A stretch of 64,000 nucleotides of DNA from Aquarana catesbeiana (GCF_042186555.1 NC_133324.1:197551640-197615639); one strand, 5' to 3'; positions 8,546-21,860 are shown, counted from the stretch's first letter. Notes: generated by a model not told the origin, from the letters alone. Numbers and translations are program-made.

Positions 8546-11500
8546 GGAGCACCAGCTGCCACTGGTGCATAGATTTCAAACCAGCCACATAGGAAATAAT
8601 TGGGTTTTAATTTGATATGAATGTTTATACAGCGAAATGCTAATTTTTCTTTGCATGAAAATACACTTCTGCTATAGGTAGAATCTAGTAGGCTGACCCG
8701 CTTGCTGCCTTTTTTATGCTTCTTTAAACTATAGTAGTATGTTCTAAAAAAATTTAATGGCACTGTAGACTGCACTGACCAAGAATTCCATAATATACAA
8801 AAAAACACACAATACAACAATAAGGCTAAATTGCCATGGCCCTTTACCAGTGGTTTCAAAGATCGCAACAATAAAAATGCCAACCATAAAATAAATGAAT
8901 GCAAACAAACGTAATGACCGATAATACAAACAGTCACTATGACTCAAGCTGTAATAAATGACAGTTTATCAACTGTTCACTTCCTTATTTGGTAGTGGGG
9001 ATTCTAAGCTATCTGCAGCCAAACACAGGCACCATTTTATAGCACAGGGTGCAAGACTTGGAATATTCCAGCAGGTCACATGTGCTATCCTTGAGGAAAA
9101 CCTAGCGCACCTGTAAGGTTAGTAAAGAGGTGAAAGTGAGGGGTGGAGCAAAACATGTGGTTGCCACAGTCCCACGAAAGAAGGTACCACTAAATGCTTG
9201 TTTTCTTCTCTTTTTTTCATTCTCTATATTACAACTTATTACTGTCCCTAGCTTGAAACCATCACAAATCTTCGAGGGATAAAGTCCCTGAGACATGGGT
9301 ATATCTGTATCAGTTCTGTAATATCTACTAAATTTCGGTTATAAATTTTCATTGCATGGATCCTGTGATAATCAGAAATCTGTATTCATAACATAAACTA
9401 AAATTTTACTATGTGAACAATCTTTGCTGGTACAAATGACTATAAGGCCACAGATTCATTAGGGGCACCTAGTTTCCTGTCGTTGAACACAGCTGTGTCC
9501 GTTTTCCCACCCTGTTATTTTAGGGAAAATGTATTAAAACTTCCTGCCTAACAGTGCTGACATCATTTTCTTGAGATCCTCAGGACAACAACCACTTTTA
9601 CACCAACAGTGTAAACATTTCACCAATGCCTAAGGTCACAATTGAAATTCAAAGACAGCAGCCCATGATTACACATACTTAGGAATAATTGATTATGAAC
9701 GGAAAGGAAAACAATAAAAAAATATACAAGTTGCCATTGTTAGCCCTCTCTGTATTGCATCTGTTTTGCTCATCCTGTCAAAACCTTGTTCAGATTTGTC
9801 ATGGGCTGTTTCTAGCAAGTGCTCAGAAACCTGTTTGCCACATGGTTTTAAGCCTTGCCAAACATTGTTATGGGGATAGCAGAAAACGAGATTATACTGA
9901 TGCATAACATTAACAGCCAATAGGTTATTATGTCATAGTATAAAAGCTGAAAAAAGAACAAAAAATGTTTTATTTGATTGCAGTTGTTGAGTGTACAGCC
10001 TCTAATGTGTTCCCTTGGCTTGTTACACGAAAATAGACCCAGTCTGTGTTCTTTCACTTATTTAGCATAGTGTGTTTTATAAATGTGCTGGGGTATTGTT
10101 TAAAATGATATGGCCATACAGTTGCTTTATGAATTCACTCTGTTGTATACAGAGCACTACCTGTTGCCACAAAAGGCCATTTGAAGCATAAGTGCAGCCA
10201 AATTAAAAAAAAAAAAAAACAGCACAAGAGACATAACTTACAGTGAGTAGAATGTGTCCCTTGTGCTGATGCCTCTTCTTTTGAGCTTACAGGATTTCTA
10301 CTAACAGGGGAGGCATCAGCACAGGGGGAAACACCCTACTGACTGTAAATCTGGCCACAGATGGATCAAAATTTGGCCAGTTTAGCAGGAACTGTCTGAA
10401 TTTTGACAAACGTATGGCCATGCCTGTTTGCTAGAAGTTTATTCTTAGATCAATTTTAGTCAAATGAGCTGGTTGGAAAATGTTTTTTTGATCAGCTGGC
10501 TGCATCAGTGTATTCTGTCAGAATACAATATCCCAGCGAGGAGGATTCCTCTATCTATCTAGCCTGTGTGGATAGAGGATTCATCGCACATTTTATTCTT
10601 TTTTATGTTCAGCCCGCTGGATGAATAAAAAAAAAAAATGAATCATTTATGGCCCACTTTAGTTAGGTCCCTTGTGTTGATTTGTCTTTTTTGTTTTTTT
10701 TTATTTTTGTCAGTTATAAAAAAATCATACCTGAATGCAGATTGTAATGAGTCAGTGTAATAACATTTACTTACAGAATTAGAAATGCCATGTTCATTTT
10801 TAATAAAGGCGGAGTCTTTTAAAGGGAAAGAGGTCTATATTTAGTAGATATTATAATCACATCCAGTATATAAATCTCTTCCTTGATCCGTGGCCAGGTG
10901 TGTGGTCTCTTTTCTGGTTGAGTTTGCCCAATTTTGCCTACATTTTCTGGCATAGTCTGACTTGGCCAATAAGTTGCTCTGGTTTTTAGTTGTTGTTTCT
11001 GATGTTGTATTTGGATTTCCTATCATGGCTTCATTGACTGTTTCCTTCAGTTCTAAGAGCCTCCAACTTTCCTGCTTGTGAGCAGCAGCCTTCTACCAGT
11101 CATTACAAATTCACGTTATCCATTAAAGTAAATTAACATGCATCATTTTGTCTAATAAATTAAATACAAAAGAGTAAATCTCAGGACAACACAGGACAAG
11201 ATAGTCTGAGGATTAGTAAGCTAAGTAAGCAAACACAAATATACAAACGTGTACTAAATTACAACTAAAGATAATCATTTTGGCATAAGAAAATACTTTA
11301 AGTTTCCCCTATACAAAATAAACACTAACTAGTCTATGCACAGGGTACTTAATAATTTTAGGCTCCAGGAATTTGCAGTCTTTGATGACCCCCCTCCCCT
11401 CCCCCAGTCCAGGTGTGATTTCCCAGTCATGGTTGTAATCACAATGGTCTCCTAATTCCTGGAATGAGTGAAATTCTTATTGTCCAGGTATTCAGTTTGT

Positions 11501-12959
11501 CATAAGTAATTGCCGGTGCTTGTTGGGTCTCTGCATGGAGTAAGAATGTTTCCCTGAGAGTAAGCTCCCCTGGAGTGTTGTCAATGGATTTTTGAGCTAG
11601 GAAATAACTTTTATGGAGTCTTCTTGTCACACTGAAGAGCTTATAGCCTGAAGGTAAAGAGAGATTATAAATTTGGGATTTGCCATAAATAACTGTAATG
11701 TCAATGTTAGAGCTGTTAGAGAGGTGAAAGACCTGACTTTGCCTGGCCACCCATAGTTACTTTTTTCATTTGAAGATGTAGCAATTCAAATAACCCCCTG
11801 GATGCCTTACACTACTTAATGCAGTCAATTTTTCTTGAATGTTGCTGCTTTCTGAATTCTAACAGTACGTCTGAGATTTCTTATTACAGCTTATAAATGC
11901 TTACTTACTGAGCAGTTGAATTCCAGTGTTAGAGCACATCAAGAAAAAAGATAACGAGAACCTGCTCTTTTGAAGCTTAAAGAGACACTCTTATCAAGTG
12001 AAATTTTTTTGAAATGAACCCCCCAACCTGCTTATTCTTATCTAGCCAGCATCTCCAACACTGCTCCTTCCTTCTTTAAGGCTGGCATTAAAATCCTCAG
12101 TGTCTGACTGCAGTGGTGACATCCCTTATAATGTTATATGACAGTGCTTGGGCCTAGCAATGGGCTGCTAGACCAAAGCACTACCAAATTGGATGAGGTC
12201 ACATGCTCCCCCATACCTGCAAGGTTTATGGGGTACACGTGACCTCCCATGTGACAGCATTTGGATCTAGCAGCCAATCAAAATATTTTTACTGGCTGCA
12301 TTGAAGGCAGAGCAGTGCAGGCAGAGCTGTCAAGATGAGTATCAGTTTGGGTAGGGTATGGGGGTGCATAGGACCTACTCCCATGTGCAACTGATTGGCT
12401 ACCATGCACAGCTGCACCAGATTTTGCACTCTCCAGTTTTAGTAAATCAACTCCAGTGTTTGGGTCTAGCAGCCAATCAGGGTATTGATGCTTGCTTCAA
12501 TGGGGGAAGTAAAACGGGGAGCACTGACAAGGCAAGTATCAGTTTGTCAGGTAGGACCTTCGCAAAGAGACTGTCACTTTGCCCTGAAAGCTCACCAGCA
12601 ACTATATTTAGCCACAAGGAGCTATGTGTAAGTTCCAAATCACTCTAGTTGGTGCATATATAGGGCTGTGGAGTCTGTTTCCACTTCTATGTGATAGCGC
12701 GCCGCTAGTTCAGTCACCAAGCAGATGAGGATGAAGAGCATTTCGCATGTATCTCTATACCCAGAAGTACTGGATATCTCCTTTGCTCTTGATGACTTAA
12801 CGGCCCTTGTTATCATGCTGGAGCAATCACAAAGCACCAGTATTGTCACATGTGGAACATTTACAGCCCTCTGTAAGCTACAAGTTACAAAACCTGTAGA
12901 AAAGCCCCCCCCAGCAATGGGGGAGCGAATAAAAGGTAAGTACTTGCTGCTGGGAAGGT
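8546..12959. other. No gene seen; A/T-rich unique or decayed sequence
   Basis: Open frames in this stretch are short and lack domains. Small structures only: an imperfect inverted repeat gtgctgatgcctc (10,264-10,276) against gaggcatcagcac (10,310-10,322), A-runs at about 10,205-10,219 and 10,628-10,639, and a C-rich run near 11,390-11,405. The segment 12,060-12,500 has weak repetition of gtctagcagccaatca-like phrases. Confidence 0.45.
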
Positions 12960-13195
12960 TGCATTATAGTTACTCTGTTGCTCCTGTTGCTGTCTCTGCC
13001 AACGAGGTGGGAGAGTCTCCACAGAGCCAATGCTCTTTTGTACATCGCTGGATCAAGAAAGAGCTCAGGTAAGTATTGGGGGGGGGGGGGGGGTAGGGTT
13101 GGATGGGCTGTTGCAGACAGAAGGTTTTTTACCTTCATGCATAGAATGCTTGAAGGTAAAAAAAAAACCTTCAGCCTTTACATCCACTTTAATTG
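12960..13195 (+). repeat. TTAA MITE family B, partial copy
   Basis: The end of the element resembles the copy at 13,927: gagctcaggtaagtatt, a G-run of 16 (13,078-13,093), a small palindrome around ccttcatgcatagaatgc, and an end cctttacatccactttaa. The 5' half is too diverged to delimit. Confidence 0.6.
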
Positions 13196-13926
13196 TCTCC
13201 CCCTGTGGTTCTTTTAAAATCACTGATTTCATATGCCTCACCTCTTTTGCATTCACCACAGCCCCCTAGACATGACCTTACAAGTTTACTGCAAATGTTT
13301 AAAAGTGATACTAATATCCTACTGGTAAATATAATAAAATCAGAACTGTAATACTGTATATGAATGTCAATAGTTATCTACTAATGTGATTTCCACTAAG
13401 AAAGAGTTTAACTATAATAATAAAAAATATACCTTTATTGAAATCTGTTGCTGTTAACCTCAAATTAATAACATAAGTATTGTCTAGAATGGGCATGTTG
13501 TCAAACACTGATATTTTTCTGTACAATGTGCATGATGTAGTGACACTCTGCATTTCTGTTACAGCAGAGAATGCAAAAATAAATAAAAAATCTCTAGGGC
13601 ACCAATGACAACAGAGGTTAGATTTCTCTGCAGTAGATGTAGTAGTGTGTAACTGATGCCTCCCACAGGACCTTAATAAAATTGTTAGGAATGTATAAGG
13701 GATTAGGGGTTTTGACACCAGTATTGGTTCATTTTAGCTGCAGAAAATACTTTGGAGAGATCTTACCAGTGGAGACTCCAAAGAATGTAGCCGGAGTGTG
13801 ATTCAACTTGCTATGAACAGCAAACTGAAGTATCAATTTTGGGAGGGGGCCTTTCAATTAGATATTGGGAAGAACTTTATTTAAAATTTTATTTTAAATG
13901 TACCTATGTACAAAGGTCTTTTCCAC
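13196..13926. other. No gene or repeat recognised
   Basis: AT-rich sequence between two family B MITEs. A 114-residue open frame on the minus strand (13,374-13,718) has no recognisable domain. Confidence 0.4.
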
Positions 13927-14380
13927 TTAAAGTGATACTAAAGTCTCCTTCTCTGTGCAGTGGTTTTGCACAGAGCAGCCCAGATCTTCCTCTTCTCGGG
14001 TCCCTCTTTGGCACTCCTGGCCCCTCCCTCCTGTTGAGTGCCCCCACAGCAAGCAGCTTGCTATGGGGGCTCCCGAGCCAACCCGCAGATCCCTGTGTCT
14101 ATTCAGACATGGAGCCGCGGCCCGCCCCCACCCCTCTTTCTCCTTATTGGCTCATTGTCTTTGATTGACAGCAGCGGGAGCCAATGGCACTTTGCTGCTG
14201 TCTCAGCCAGGAGGGAGAGTCCTGGACAGCCGAGTCTCTTGTCCAACATTGCTGGATTGAGATGGGGCTCAGGTAAGTATTAGGGGGGCTGAGGGGGGCT
14301 GCTGCCCACAGAAGGCTTTTTATCTTAATGCATAGAATGCATTAAGAGAAAAAAAAACCTTCTGACTTTACAACTACTTT

Positions 14381-16291
14381 TTTTTTTTTTTTAACAACAA
14401 GGTTGGTCTTTATTGTAGAAGGCATCGTATAACAAAGATTATACAGGAATCAAACTCTTACGCACAATCATGGTGTTATCAGCCTGAGGTACATCCAAGT
14501 ATCTTAAACATACATTATATCCATCTATTAATTAAAAGTAGAATACATGGAACAGCATTGTTAACAGCACGGAAACCATAGTTATGCTCACAGGTAGCAC
14601 TATCAGATTTACAAGGTGGTCCTATTCCGCATCGGGGGGGGGCCTCACATTTCCCTCCCCTCTCAGGGCGGTACACAACCAGTCCCGGGCATTGACATTA
14701 GAATTGCTCAGTCCATGGTAGCCATATCCGATCAAACTTCTTTGGGCACCCCCTGCTATTGTATGTCATCTTATAAAGGGTAGTATAGCATTGATAGTGG
14801 AGTCCCACGCCTCCACTTTAGGAGGAGACGGTGACGCCCATTTCTTAAGGACCTCTTTCTTGGCATAGAACAACAACAATGAGATAAGCGTTTTTGTATA
14901 TTTCGGTCTCTGGTCATTCTCATGAATACCCAAAAGAGCCAACTCAGGTAACATTGGTAGCGTTAGTTGTAAGCGGATATTAATGCTTTCAAAGATCGTT
15001 TCCCAAAATTGTACAATACGGGGACAGGTCCAGAACATATGCATATATGTGCTATCAGGGGACTGACATCTGGGACAGTTCGGTGACCTATCAGGGTAAA
15101 TATGGCTCAGTCTCTGAGGCGTGTAGTAGACCCGGTGCATAAACTTAGTTTGCAGTAATTTATCCCTTGAGGAAATCACTAGCCTAGACCCATCCTCAAA
15201 GCACTCCTCCCAAGTCTCCCTATCCAAAGCCGGGATATCAGCCTGCCACTTGCCCCAAAGGGCATTCATTTTGGGGGAATCACTTTCTAATAAGGCGAGA
15301 TATAGGGTGGAGAGGGTCTTCTTAAGAGTCTCCTGTGCCAAAATTCCCTCAATGGGATCCGTTTTTAAGCTTACAGGGAAAGTGAATTGTGCCCTAGCTG
15401 CATGACTTAACTGATAATATCTAAATAACATTCCCTCGGGCAGTCCATATTTTTTTACTAGCACCTGAAATGATAACAGTGTCCCTAAGTGAATAACATT
15501 TTGAAGGACCTTAATCCCAAAATGGGCCCATACTTGTGGGTCTGGTATTGTCCTAAAATGAGGAAGTGAAGGGTTTCCCCATAATGGAGAGAAGGGGGAG
15601 TACTGTCGAGGGCACAGGAATCTCTTCCTGGCTACTGCCCATACTTTAAGGGTCACCTTGGTGGGGCCTGGGAGTGAAGGGTATGCTGAGGGGCCTCTAT
15701 ATACTACATTCCCTAGCTCCTTGAGGGATCCTAAAATAACAGCTTCAAGACACATGGCAGCATTCGATCTAGATTGTTCAAACCACCATCTCACAGTGAC
15801 TGGTACTGCAGCCCAATAATAGATCTGTAAATTAGGCAGTGCAAGACCCCCACAATGAACCGGAAGTTGTAGAGTCGATCAAGCTAATCTGGGGGAGGAT
15901 CCTTTCCACAAAAATGAGCCAATGCATACATCTATGTCTTTAAAGAGTGACCCAGGGAGCCACATCGGGCAGTTACGAAATACATAATTGAACCTAGGTA
16001 GATAGAGCATTTTTAATATGTAATAATGCGCCCTAACAGATTAAGTGGTAAGTCCTTCCATTTAGAGCAATGCTCTTTTAGTCTTGTTATTATGGGTTGT
16101 ATATTGAGGCGACAAAATGCCTGGAGGTCCTTAGTTACCACAATCCCCAAATATTTGAACTCCTCCACCCATACCAATGGAGTTAATGGCACCACTGCCC
16201 TAGCTTGAGGGTCTATTGGGAAGAGAACCGATTTAGACCAATTAATTTTAATCCCGGAAAACCTCCCAAACCCGTCAAAGATCCCCAGTGC
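14381..16291 (-). mobile_element. 5'-truncated L1 with poly(A) and 11-bp target duplication
   Basis: The minus strand ends in an AATAAA (14,409-14,414 on plus as TTTATT) and a poly(A) shown as the T-run to 14,392. The duplication acaactacttt flanks it at 14,370-14,380 and 16,292-16,302. Hallmarks of target-primed reverse transcription are all present. Confidence 0.9.
14766..16270 (-). pseudogene. L1 ORF2 C-terminal part, several breaks
   Basis: The C-terminal 340 residues (15,794-14,766) are open and contain a cysteine/histidine cluster CPRCQSPDSTYMHMFWTCP near residue 245, the zinc-knuckle-like block found at the end of L1 ORF2. Upstream blocks continue in pieces: GFGRFSGIKINWSKS and VEEFKYLGIVVTKDL (about 16,270-16,013), then a frame change at the TAA near 16,015. 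The sequence MLYLPRFNYVFRNCPMWLPG follows, ending in a TGA at about 15,885. The catalytic reverse transcriptase core is absent through 5' truncation, so this is a dead fragment. Confidence 0.9.
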
Positions 16292-16304
16292 ACAACTACT
16301 TTAA

Positions 16305-17380
16305 ATTAGACATATTCTGTCAATTTTGATAGCATTGGGAGTTTATCTGAACATCTGTAATCATGTTTCGTGGCTGGAGAAAATTCACCAGCAATTTCAA
16401 GTTTTTCTGCCTTTAAGGTAAATAAGTAAATGGGTATCCAAAAGATATGAGCTTTGCATACCTGACATTCAGGCTGGTACCTCCACAGTATGAAGAAAAC
16501 AATTGTGAGGGCATATAAAATTAACATCAGTCACGTATGATCTTTCAAGCCCATAGTGCATCTCACAGAGTGCAGATGATGTTCTCATTGTCTTTATTTA
16601 ATTCACTTATCAGGGAACATACTTATGTTAGCCTATAGCACATATGGCATGTCTTCTCTTTATTCATTGTGATTTTCTCGATGTTAATCTTTTTGTTGTC
16701 TTTTTGAAAATTTTCAGTAAAGAGCTCATAAAAAAGGCACAGAACTACTACAAAGATGTAGCTTGAAAGAATTTATGTGTTGAAATGAATGGCCCTTACG
16801 GTTCAAAGAACACAGGAGAGTCACTGAATTATATTTTAACTACTTATCAATTAGTTAATGAATGGAGATAGGAAAAAAACAACCATGGTATTCTCATATA
16901 AACCCAGCAAAGACATTCAAAACACTTTTGGGGAGTACTGGAGCTTCTTAGCAGAGCACCAATGGAATGTTGTTTTAAAACAGCACTTTTGGCCTCCCTT
17001 CAGCATGAATCAATCACCCAATGTGGAAGAACCAACTGGCTAGTATTAACAAAGCCAAATAACCTTACAAAGTGATGATACTAGCACATATGCATTGTCT
17101 AGTCTGGTATCCTTTAAGGGGGTGAACAGTTTATAGTTCTTAGGTTCAAACTATTTTAGGATGAGAAAAAGGTTACGCATCTCCATACCAACAGATTTTC
17201 TGGTCATAGACTGATTGTCATCTAGTGCTGCTACAGTAGCTAAAGAAATGCTGTCTGATGCCTAGTGATAACTTTTAAGCTACATTACAAGCAGACATTG
17301 GCCCATATTCATGACGTCGTAAGTTATGTCAAAGGATTTTTTTTTTTTCGGCGTTGAGGGGACAAGTTGAGGTATGATCA
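16305..17380. other. No gene or repeat recognised
   Basis: AT-rich; open frames of 60-73 codons lack domains. A T-run sits at about 17,338-17,349 just before the hAT-like element. Confidence 0.4.
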
Positions 17381-18739
17381 TAGGGATGAGCCCGATGTTC
17401 ACACAATAGCGAACAATTTGGGGTGTTCGCGCCAAATTCGAAAGCTGCGGAACACCCTTTAAAAGTCTATGGGAGAAATCAAAAGCGCTAATTTTAAAGG
17501 CTTATGTGCTTGGTATTGTCATAAAAAGTGTTTGGGGACCTGGGTCCTGCCCAAGGGGACATGTATCAATGCAAAAAAAAAGTTTTAAAAACAGACGTTT
17601 TTTCGGCAGCAGTTATTTTAATAATGAAGTGAAACAATAAAAGTGAAATATTCCTTTAAATTTCATACCTAGGGGGTATCTATAGTATTCCTGTAAAGTA
17701 GCACATGTTTTCCGTGTTTAGAATAGTCCCTGCACAAAATGACATTTCTAAAGGAAAAAAAGTCATTTAAAAGTACTTGCGACTATAATGAATTGTCGGT
17801 CCCTGCAATACAGATAAAAGAAGTCATTGAAAAAAACGGCATGGGATCCCCCAGTCCATTACCAGTCCCTTGGGTCTGGTATGAATATTAAGGGGAACCC
17901 CGAACCAAAATAAAAAAAAAAAAATTGCGTGGGGCCCCTCCCAAATTCCATACCAGGTCCTTCAGGTCTGGTATGGATATTAAGTGGAACCCCGTGCCAA
18001 AATTTTTAAAAAAATGGCATGGGGGTCCCCCTCAAAATCCATACCAGACCCTTCAGGTCTGGTATGGATTTTAAGGGGAACCCCTAGCCAAAATTAAAAA
18101 CAAATGGCGTGGGGGGTCCCCCCAACAATCCATACCAGACCCTTATCTGACCGGATGCAGGAAAAGAGGGGGGACAAGAGAGCACCCCCCTCCTGAACCG
18201 TGCCAGGCCACATGCCCTCTACATGGGGAGGGTGCTTTGGGGTAACCCCCCAAAGCACCTTGTCCCCATGTTGATGGGGACAAGGGCCTCATCCCCACAA
18301 CCCTTGCCCGGTGGTTGTGGGGGTCTGTGGGAGGGGGCCCCCAGATCCCGGCCTCCCCCTGTGTGAAATGGTAACGGGGTACAAATGTACCCCTACCATT
18401 TCACAAAAAAAGGGTTAAAATGGTAAAAATGACAAGACACAACTTGGAACAAGTCCTTTATTAAAAAATAAAAAAATAAAAATGTCCCACGAAGTCCATT
18501 CTCCTTCTTCTCTTGCTCTGCCGACGTACCGAAAAAGGAAAAAAAAAAAGCCGCACCGACCCACCTCCATGGGAGGCTCCTGCCGTATGACGCATCTTCG
18601 CTTTGACAGTTCTTTTATAACTGAGGGCGGGGCCACACCGTTATGTTTCTGCCCCTTCTGATGCACAGGGACTTCCCTATGGCTTTCCTAGGGCATCAGA
18701 GGGGGGTGGGGCTACCTGTTTACGGGTGGCTCATCCCTA
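17381..18739. mobile_element. hAT-like foldback family C, copy 1, with 8-bp target duplication
   Basis: Terminal TAGGGATGAGC (17,381) and its inverse GCTCATCCCTA (ends 18,739). Flanks tatgatca (17,373-17,380) and tatgatta (18,740-18,747) differ at one base, an 8-bp duplication as in hAT elements. The interior has about three units of a 90-bp repeat, each with a ccataccag...ctggtatgg palindrome and poly(A) tract (17,850-18,150). It also holds hairpins in gtgctttgggg and cttgtccccatgttgatggg (18,230-18,290). No transposase, so non-autonomous. The right long arm seen in the 28.6-kb copy is missing. Confidence 0.8.
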
Positions 18740-19110
18740 TATGATTATAACTCCTTTCATATTTTTTACTGCAATCTATCACTTTGTTAGTGAGATTTAC
18801 CCTCACCTCCTGTCCTACTGATACTACACAGGAAGTGACAGAAAATAGTCCACAGGGACACAGACAGCACTAAAACTCCGAAAGGGGTTCTGTGTTTCTG
18901 TTGAAGAGTTCTCTTTACCTCCTGTGTGGCAGAATGTTAGAAATGGGGGTTATTTACTATCGCGCCAATATATGATCCTGCAGTCCTGGATAATAGCACC
19001 CAATTAAGGCCAATTAGGACTTTTTTAGCTATTGCCGGCGAACATGCCTGTCAGATCGCATATCCGGGAATAGTGGAAGTCAATGGGTCTCGAACCTGCA
19101 AAATCCAAAG
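18740..19110. other. Unclassified repeat-like sequence between hAT-like copies
   Basis: Contains a cacctcctgt...acaggaagtg stretch and no reading frame. Probably another dispersed repeat, but I see no second copy in this window. Confidence 0.35.
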
Positions 19111-20300
19111 TTCTCACTGAAGGCTTATATGCAAGTTCTTTCCCATAAAAAGTATATGGGGACTTGGGTACTGCCCCAGGGGACATGTATCAATTGCAAT
19201 TTTTTTTTTAAACGGCTATTTTTTCAGGAGCAGTGATTTTAATGATGCTTAAAGTAAAACAATTCAAATTAAAAATTCCTTTAAATATTGTGCCTGGGGG
19301 TCCCCTTAGTCTGCCTGTAAAGTAGCGCATTTGGCCAATGTGTGGAACACTGCCACAGCAAAATGACATTTCTAAAGGAAAAAATGTCATTTAAAATTGC
19401 TCGCGGTTCCCGGCAATATAGATTAAAAATCAAGGAAAAATATGGTATGCAGCCCCCCCCAGTCCATACCAGGCCCTTCGAGTCTGGTATGGACATTAAG
19501 GGGAACTCCATGCCAAAATTTTAAAAAATTGACGTAAGCCCCCCCCCCTAAATCCATACCAGACCCTTATCCGAGCAAGCAGCCATGGCAGGCCAGGAAA
19601 GGGGGGATAAGCGAGCGCCCCCCTTCCTGGACTGTACCAGGCTACTTGCCCTCAACATGGGGAGGGTGCTTTGGGGTCCCCCACAAAGCACCTTGTCCCC
19701 ATGTTGATGGGGACAAGGACCCAATTCCCACAACCCTAGTCCGGTGGTTGTGGGGGGTCTGCGGGCAGGGGGGCTTATTGGATCCCGAAAGCCCCCTTTA
19801 ACAAGGGGGCCCCCCAGATCCCGGCCCCCCTATGTGAATGGATAGGTACATTGTACCCCTACCCATTTACCAAAAAAAGTAGTGAAAAGTGACAAAAGAC
19901 AATAGTTGGTTTTTGACAATTCCTTTATTAAAAATGTCTTCTTCTAATTTTTTTGGTGAATGGGTAGGGATACAACATACCCCATACTCATTCACATAGG
20001 GGGGTGGAATCTGGGGGCCTCTTGTTAAAGGGTCCAATAAAGACCCCGCCTGCAGACCCCGACAACCAATGGCCAGGGTTGTCGGGAAGAGGCTCCTGTC
20101 CCCATCAACATGGTGACAGGGTGCTTTGGAGGGACCCCAAAGCTACTTCCCTATGTTCAGGGCATGTGGCCTGGTATGGTTCAGGAAGGGGGGGGTGCTC
20201 GCTCATCCCCCCTTTTTCCTGACCTCCAGGCTGCACTCTCGGATAAGGGTCGGGTATGGATTTTGAGGGTGACCCCACGCCGTTTTTTTCCTGGATTTTT
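19111..20300. repeat. hAT-like foldback family C, diverged copy without clear ends
   Basis: Follows copy 1 closely: aaggcttatatgcaagtt, the tgccccaggggacatgta block, atgacatttctaaaggaaaa, the ccataccag palindromes (19,461 and 19,553) and the gtgctttgggg hairpin (19,667). A mirror-image right half follows a centre near 19,930 (caattcctttatta), with gaatgggtaggg and gcatgtggcctggtatgg. Terminal TAGGGATGAGC sequences are not found. Confidence 0.65.
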
Positions 20301-20456
20301 GAATAGCCCGATTTTTGGAATTGCACACCATAATATTTTTGAATAATTCCATACCATTACATGCATTTGAAGAGGTAAAATTATGGAATAAACCAAACTG
20401 TTGTGCATTGGCTAATTATGCGGCTGAGTACAATGCACATCTTCAGGAGGTGATAC

Positions 20457-20523
20457 CATTGGTGGAATTCAAACCCATGGCTTTGAAGGTAGCAGGGAAT
20501 TCCACTACGCTACAGAACTGAGT
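20457..20523 (-). repeat. tRNA-derived SINE-like segment with A and B boxes
   Basis: On the minus strand an A-box-like TAGCGTAGTGG (20,512-20,502) and a B-box-like GGGTTTGAATTCC (20,476-20,464) are about 25 bases apart, tRNA-like spacing. Two bases depart from the B-box consensus. Likely a SINE head rather than a functional tRNA; no anticodon arm could be assigned. Confidence 0.5.
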
Positions 20524-20769
20524 GCAATCAGCCAAAGAAAACACAATTACTAATGTTTGATTCTTTTTGTTTCATACAATAATGTTTTGAATTTGAGGCA
20601 TTAATATTATGGTACCAACCATGCTCATGTGGCATTGGCTATTAGGCATTCGCCTTGTCAGCAAAAGTTTTTATTTTCACAGTATATTGTTGGTTGCTAA
20701 ACAAGGGGCTGTAAAGCCAGGCGCTGCGTTCTTAATAACCGATGAGCCCTCAGTGGCGTTGTACAGGTG

Positions 20770-21860
20770 AATGTAAAAAAACAAAAACTTGCTGGCCAAA
20801 AAAAAGCACAAAAAAAAACATGTGATGTTCCCTCCCAAGTCCATACCAGGCCCTTCGGGTCTAGTATGGATTCTATGGGGACCCCCCATGCCAACATTTA
20901 AAAAAAAAATGGGGTCCCTTTGGTCTGGTATTGATTTTAAGGGGAACTCCATACAAAATGAAAAAAAAAATGGCATGGGGTCCCCCCCAAAATCCATGCC
21001 AGACCCTTATCCGAGCATGTAGCCTGGAGGACTGTGTGAATGTGTATCGGGTACATCTTACCCCTACCCATTCACCAAAAAAAGCAGTGAAATGTGACAA
21101 AAGACAATAGCCAGTTTTTGACAATTCCTTTATTGTCATATAGCTCTAAACCGTCTTCTCCTGCTATTAAAAAAAAGGGGGGGGCACATTCCCTGTGTGA
21201 CGTCATTGGATGGTCATACCCCATGGCTGTGTAAGAGATGGCAGACAGCGGGTGACAACACAACGGAGGAAGGCGGTGGCGAGGAAGAATATGGCGGTGA
21301 GGAAGAACACAGTAGTGGGAGAAGAAGCAGTGGTTGGAGAGATGGCAGGAGATGATGGCGACAGAAGATGTCGGCAAGAGAGCACCAGGAGGAGATGGCA
21401 GCGGGAGACATGGCTCGGGGGAAAAGACGGTTCAGAGCTATTTTACAATAAAGGAATTGTCAAAAACCGGCTATTGTCTTTTGTCACATTTCACTGCTTT
21501 TTTTGGTAAATGGGTAGGGGAACAATGTACCCGATACCCATTCACATAGGGTGGCAGGATCTGGGGGCCCCCTTGTTAAAGGGGGCTTCCAGATTCCAAT
21601 AAGCCCCCTGCCCACAGACCCTCACAACCCCCGGGCAAAGGTTGTGGGGATGAGGCCCCAAAGCACCCACCCCCATGTTGAGGGCATGAGGCCTGGTATG
21701 GTTCAGGGGGGCGCTCGCTTGTCCCCTCCCTTTCCTGACCTGCCGGTTGGCATGCTTGGATAAGGGTCTGGTATGGATTTTGGGGGCGGTCCCCTCCGAA
21801 TCTATACTGGACCCAAAGGGCCTGGTATAGACCTGGGGGGGACCCCACGCCTTTTTTTGT
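20770..21860. repeat. hAT-like foldback family C, internal copy with long hairpin
   Basis: Three ccataccag-type units (20,841-21,005) lead into an inverted repeat. Arm 21,069-21,163 matches the complement of 21,423-21,520 over about 95 bp around gacaattcctttatt. The loop of about 260 bp is purine-rich on plus (21,240-21,420), with gaggaagaa and gagatgg runs. The right half mirrors the left, with atgggtagggg and gcatgaggcctggtatgg. No terminal repeats located. Confidence 0.65.

Larger units (their letters stand above)
13927..16304 (+). mobile_element. TTAA MITE family B, split by an L1 insertion
   Basis: The element starts TTAAAGTGATACTAAAGTC (13,927) and ends in the inverted form acaactactttaa (16,292-16,304). 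Between these, 13,931-14,380 has the family layout: GC-rich middle with attggctc, gggctcaggtaagtatt, then the small palindrome atgcatagaatgcat. The L1 at 14,381-16,291 lies inside the right terminal repeat. TTAA at both outer ends suggests a piggyBac- or Kolobok-type target site. Confidence 0.8.

Noticed and set aside
10258..10328. Inverted gtgctgatgcctc repeat containing ctgatg as a hammerhead
   Set aside because: No GAAAC box follows at a suitable distance, and no stem III pattern as in the other motifs.
13078..13093. Run of 16 G as a possible quadruplex regulatory site
   Set aside because: It lies inside a MITE at a place where other copies also have short G-runs; no gene is near.
12725..13269. 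Several frames over the G-run and MITE
   Set aside because: They sit in non-coding repeat and shadow one another on both strands.
17850..18150. CRISPR-like array of regularly spaced palindromes
   Set aside because: The units are wholly repeated including the spacers, in a eukaryotic transposon; there are no unique spacers.
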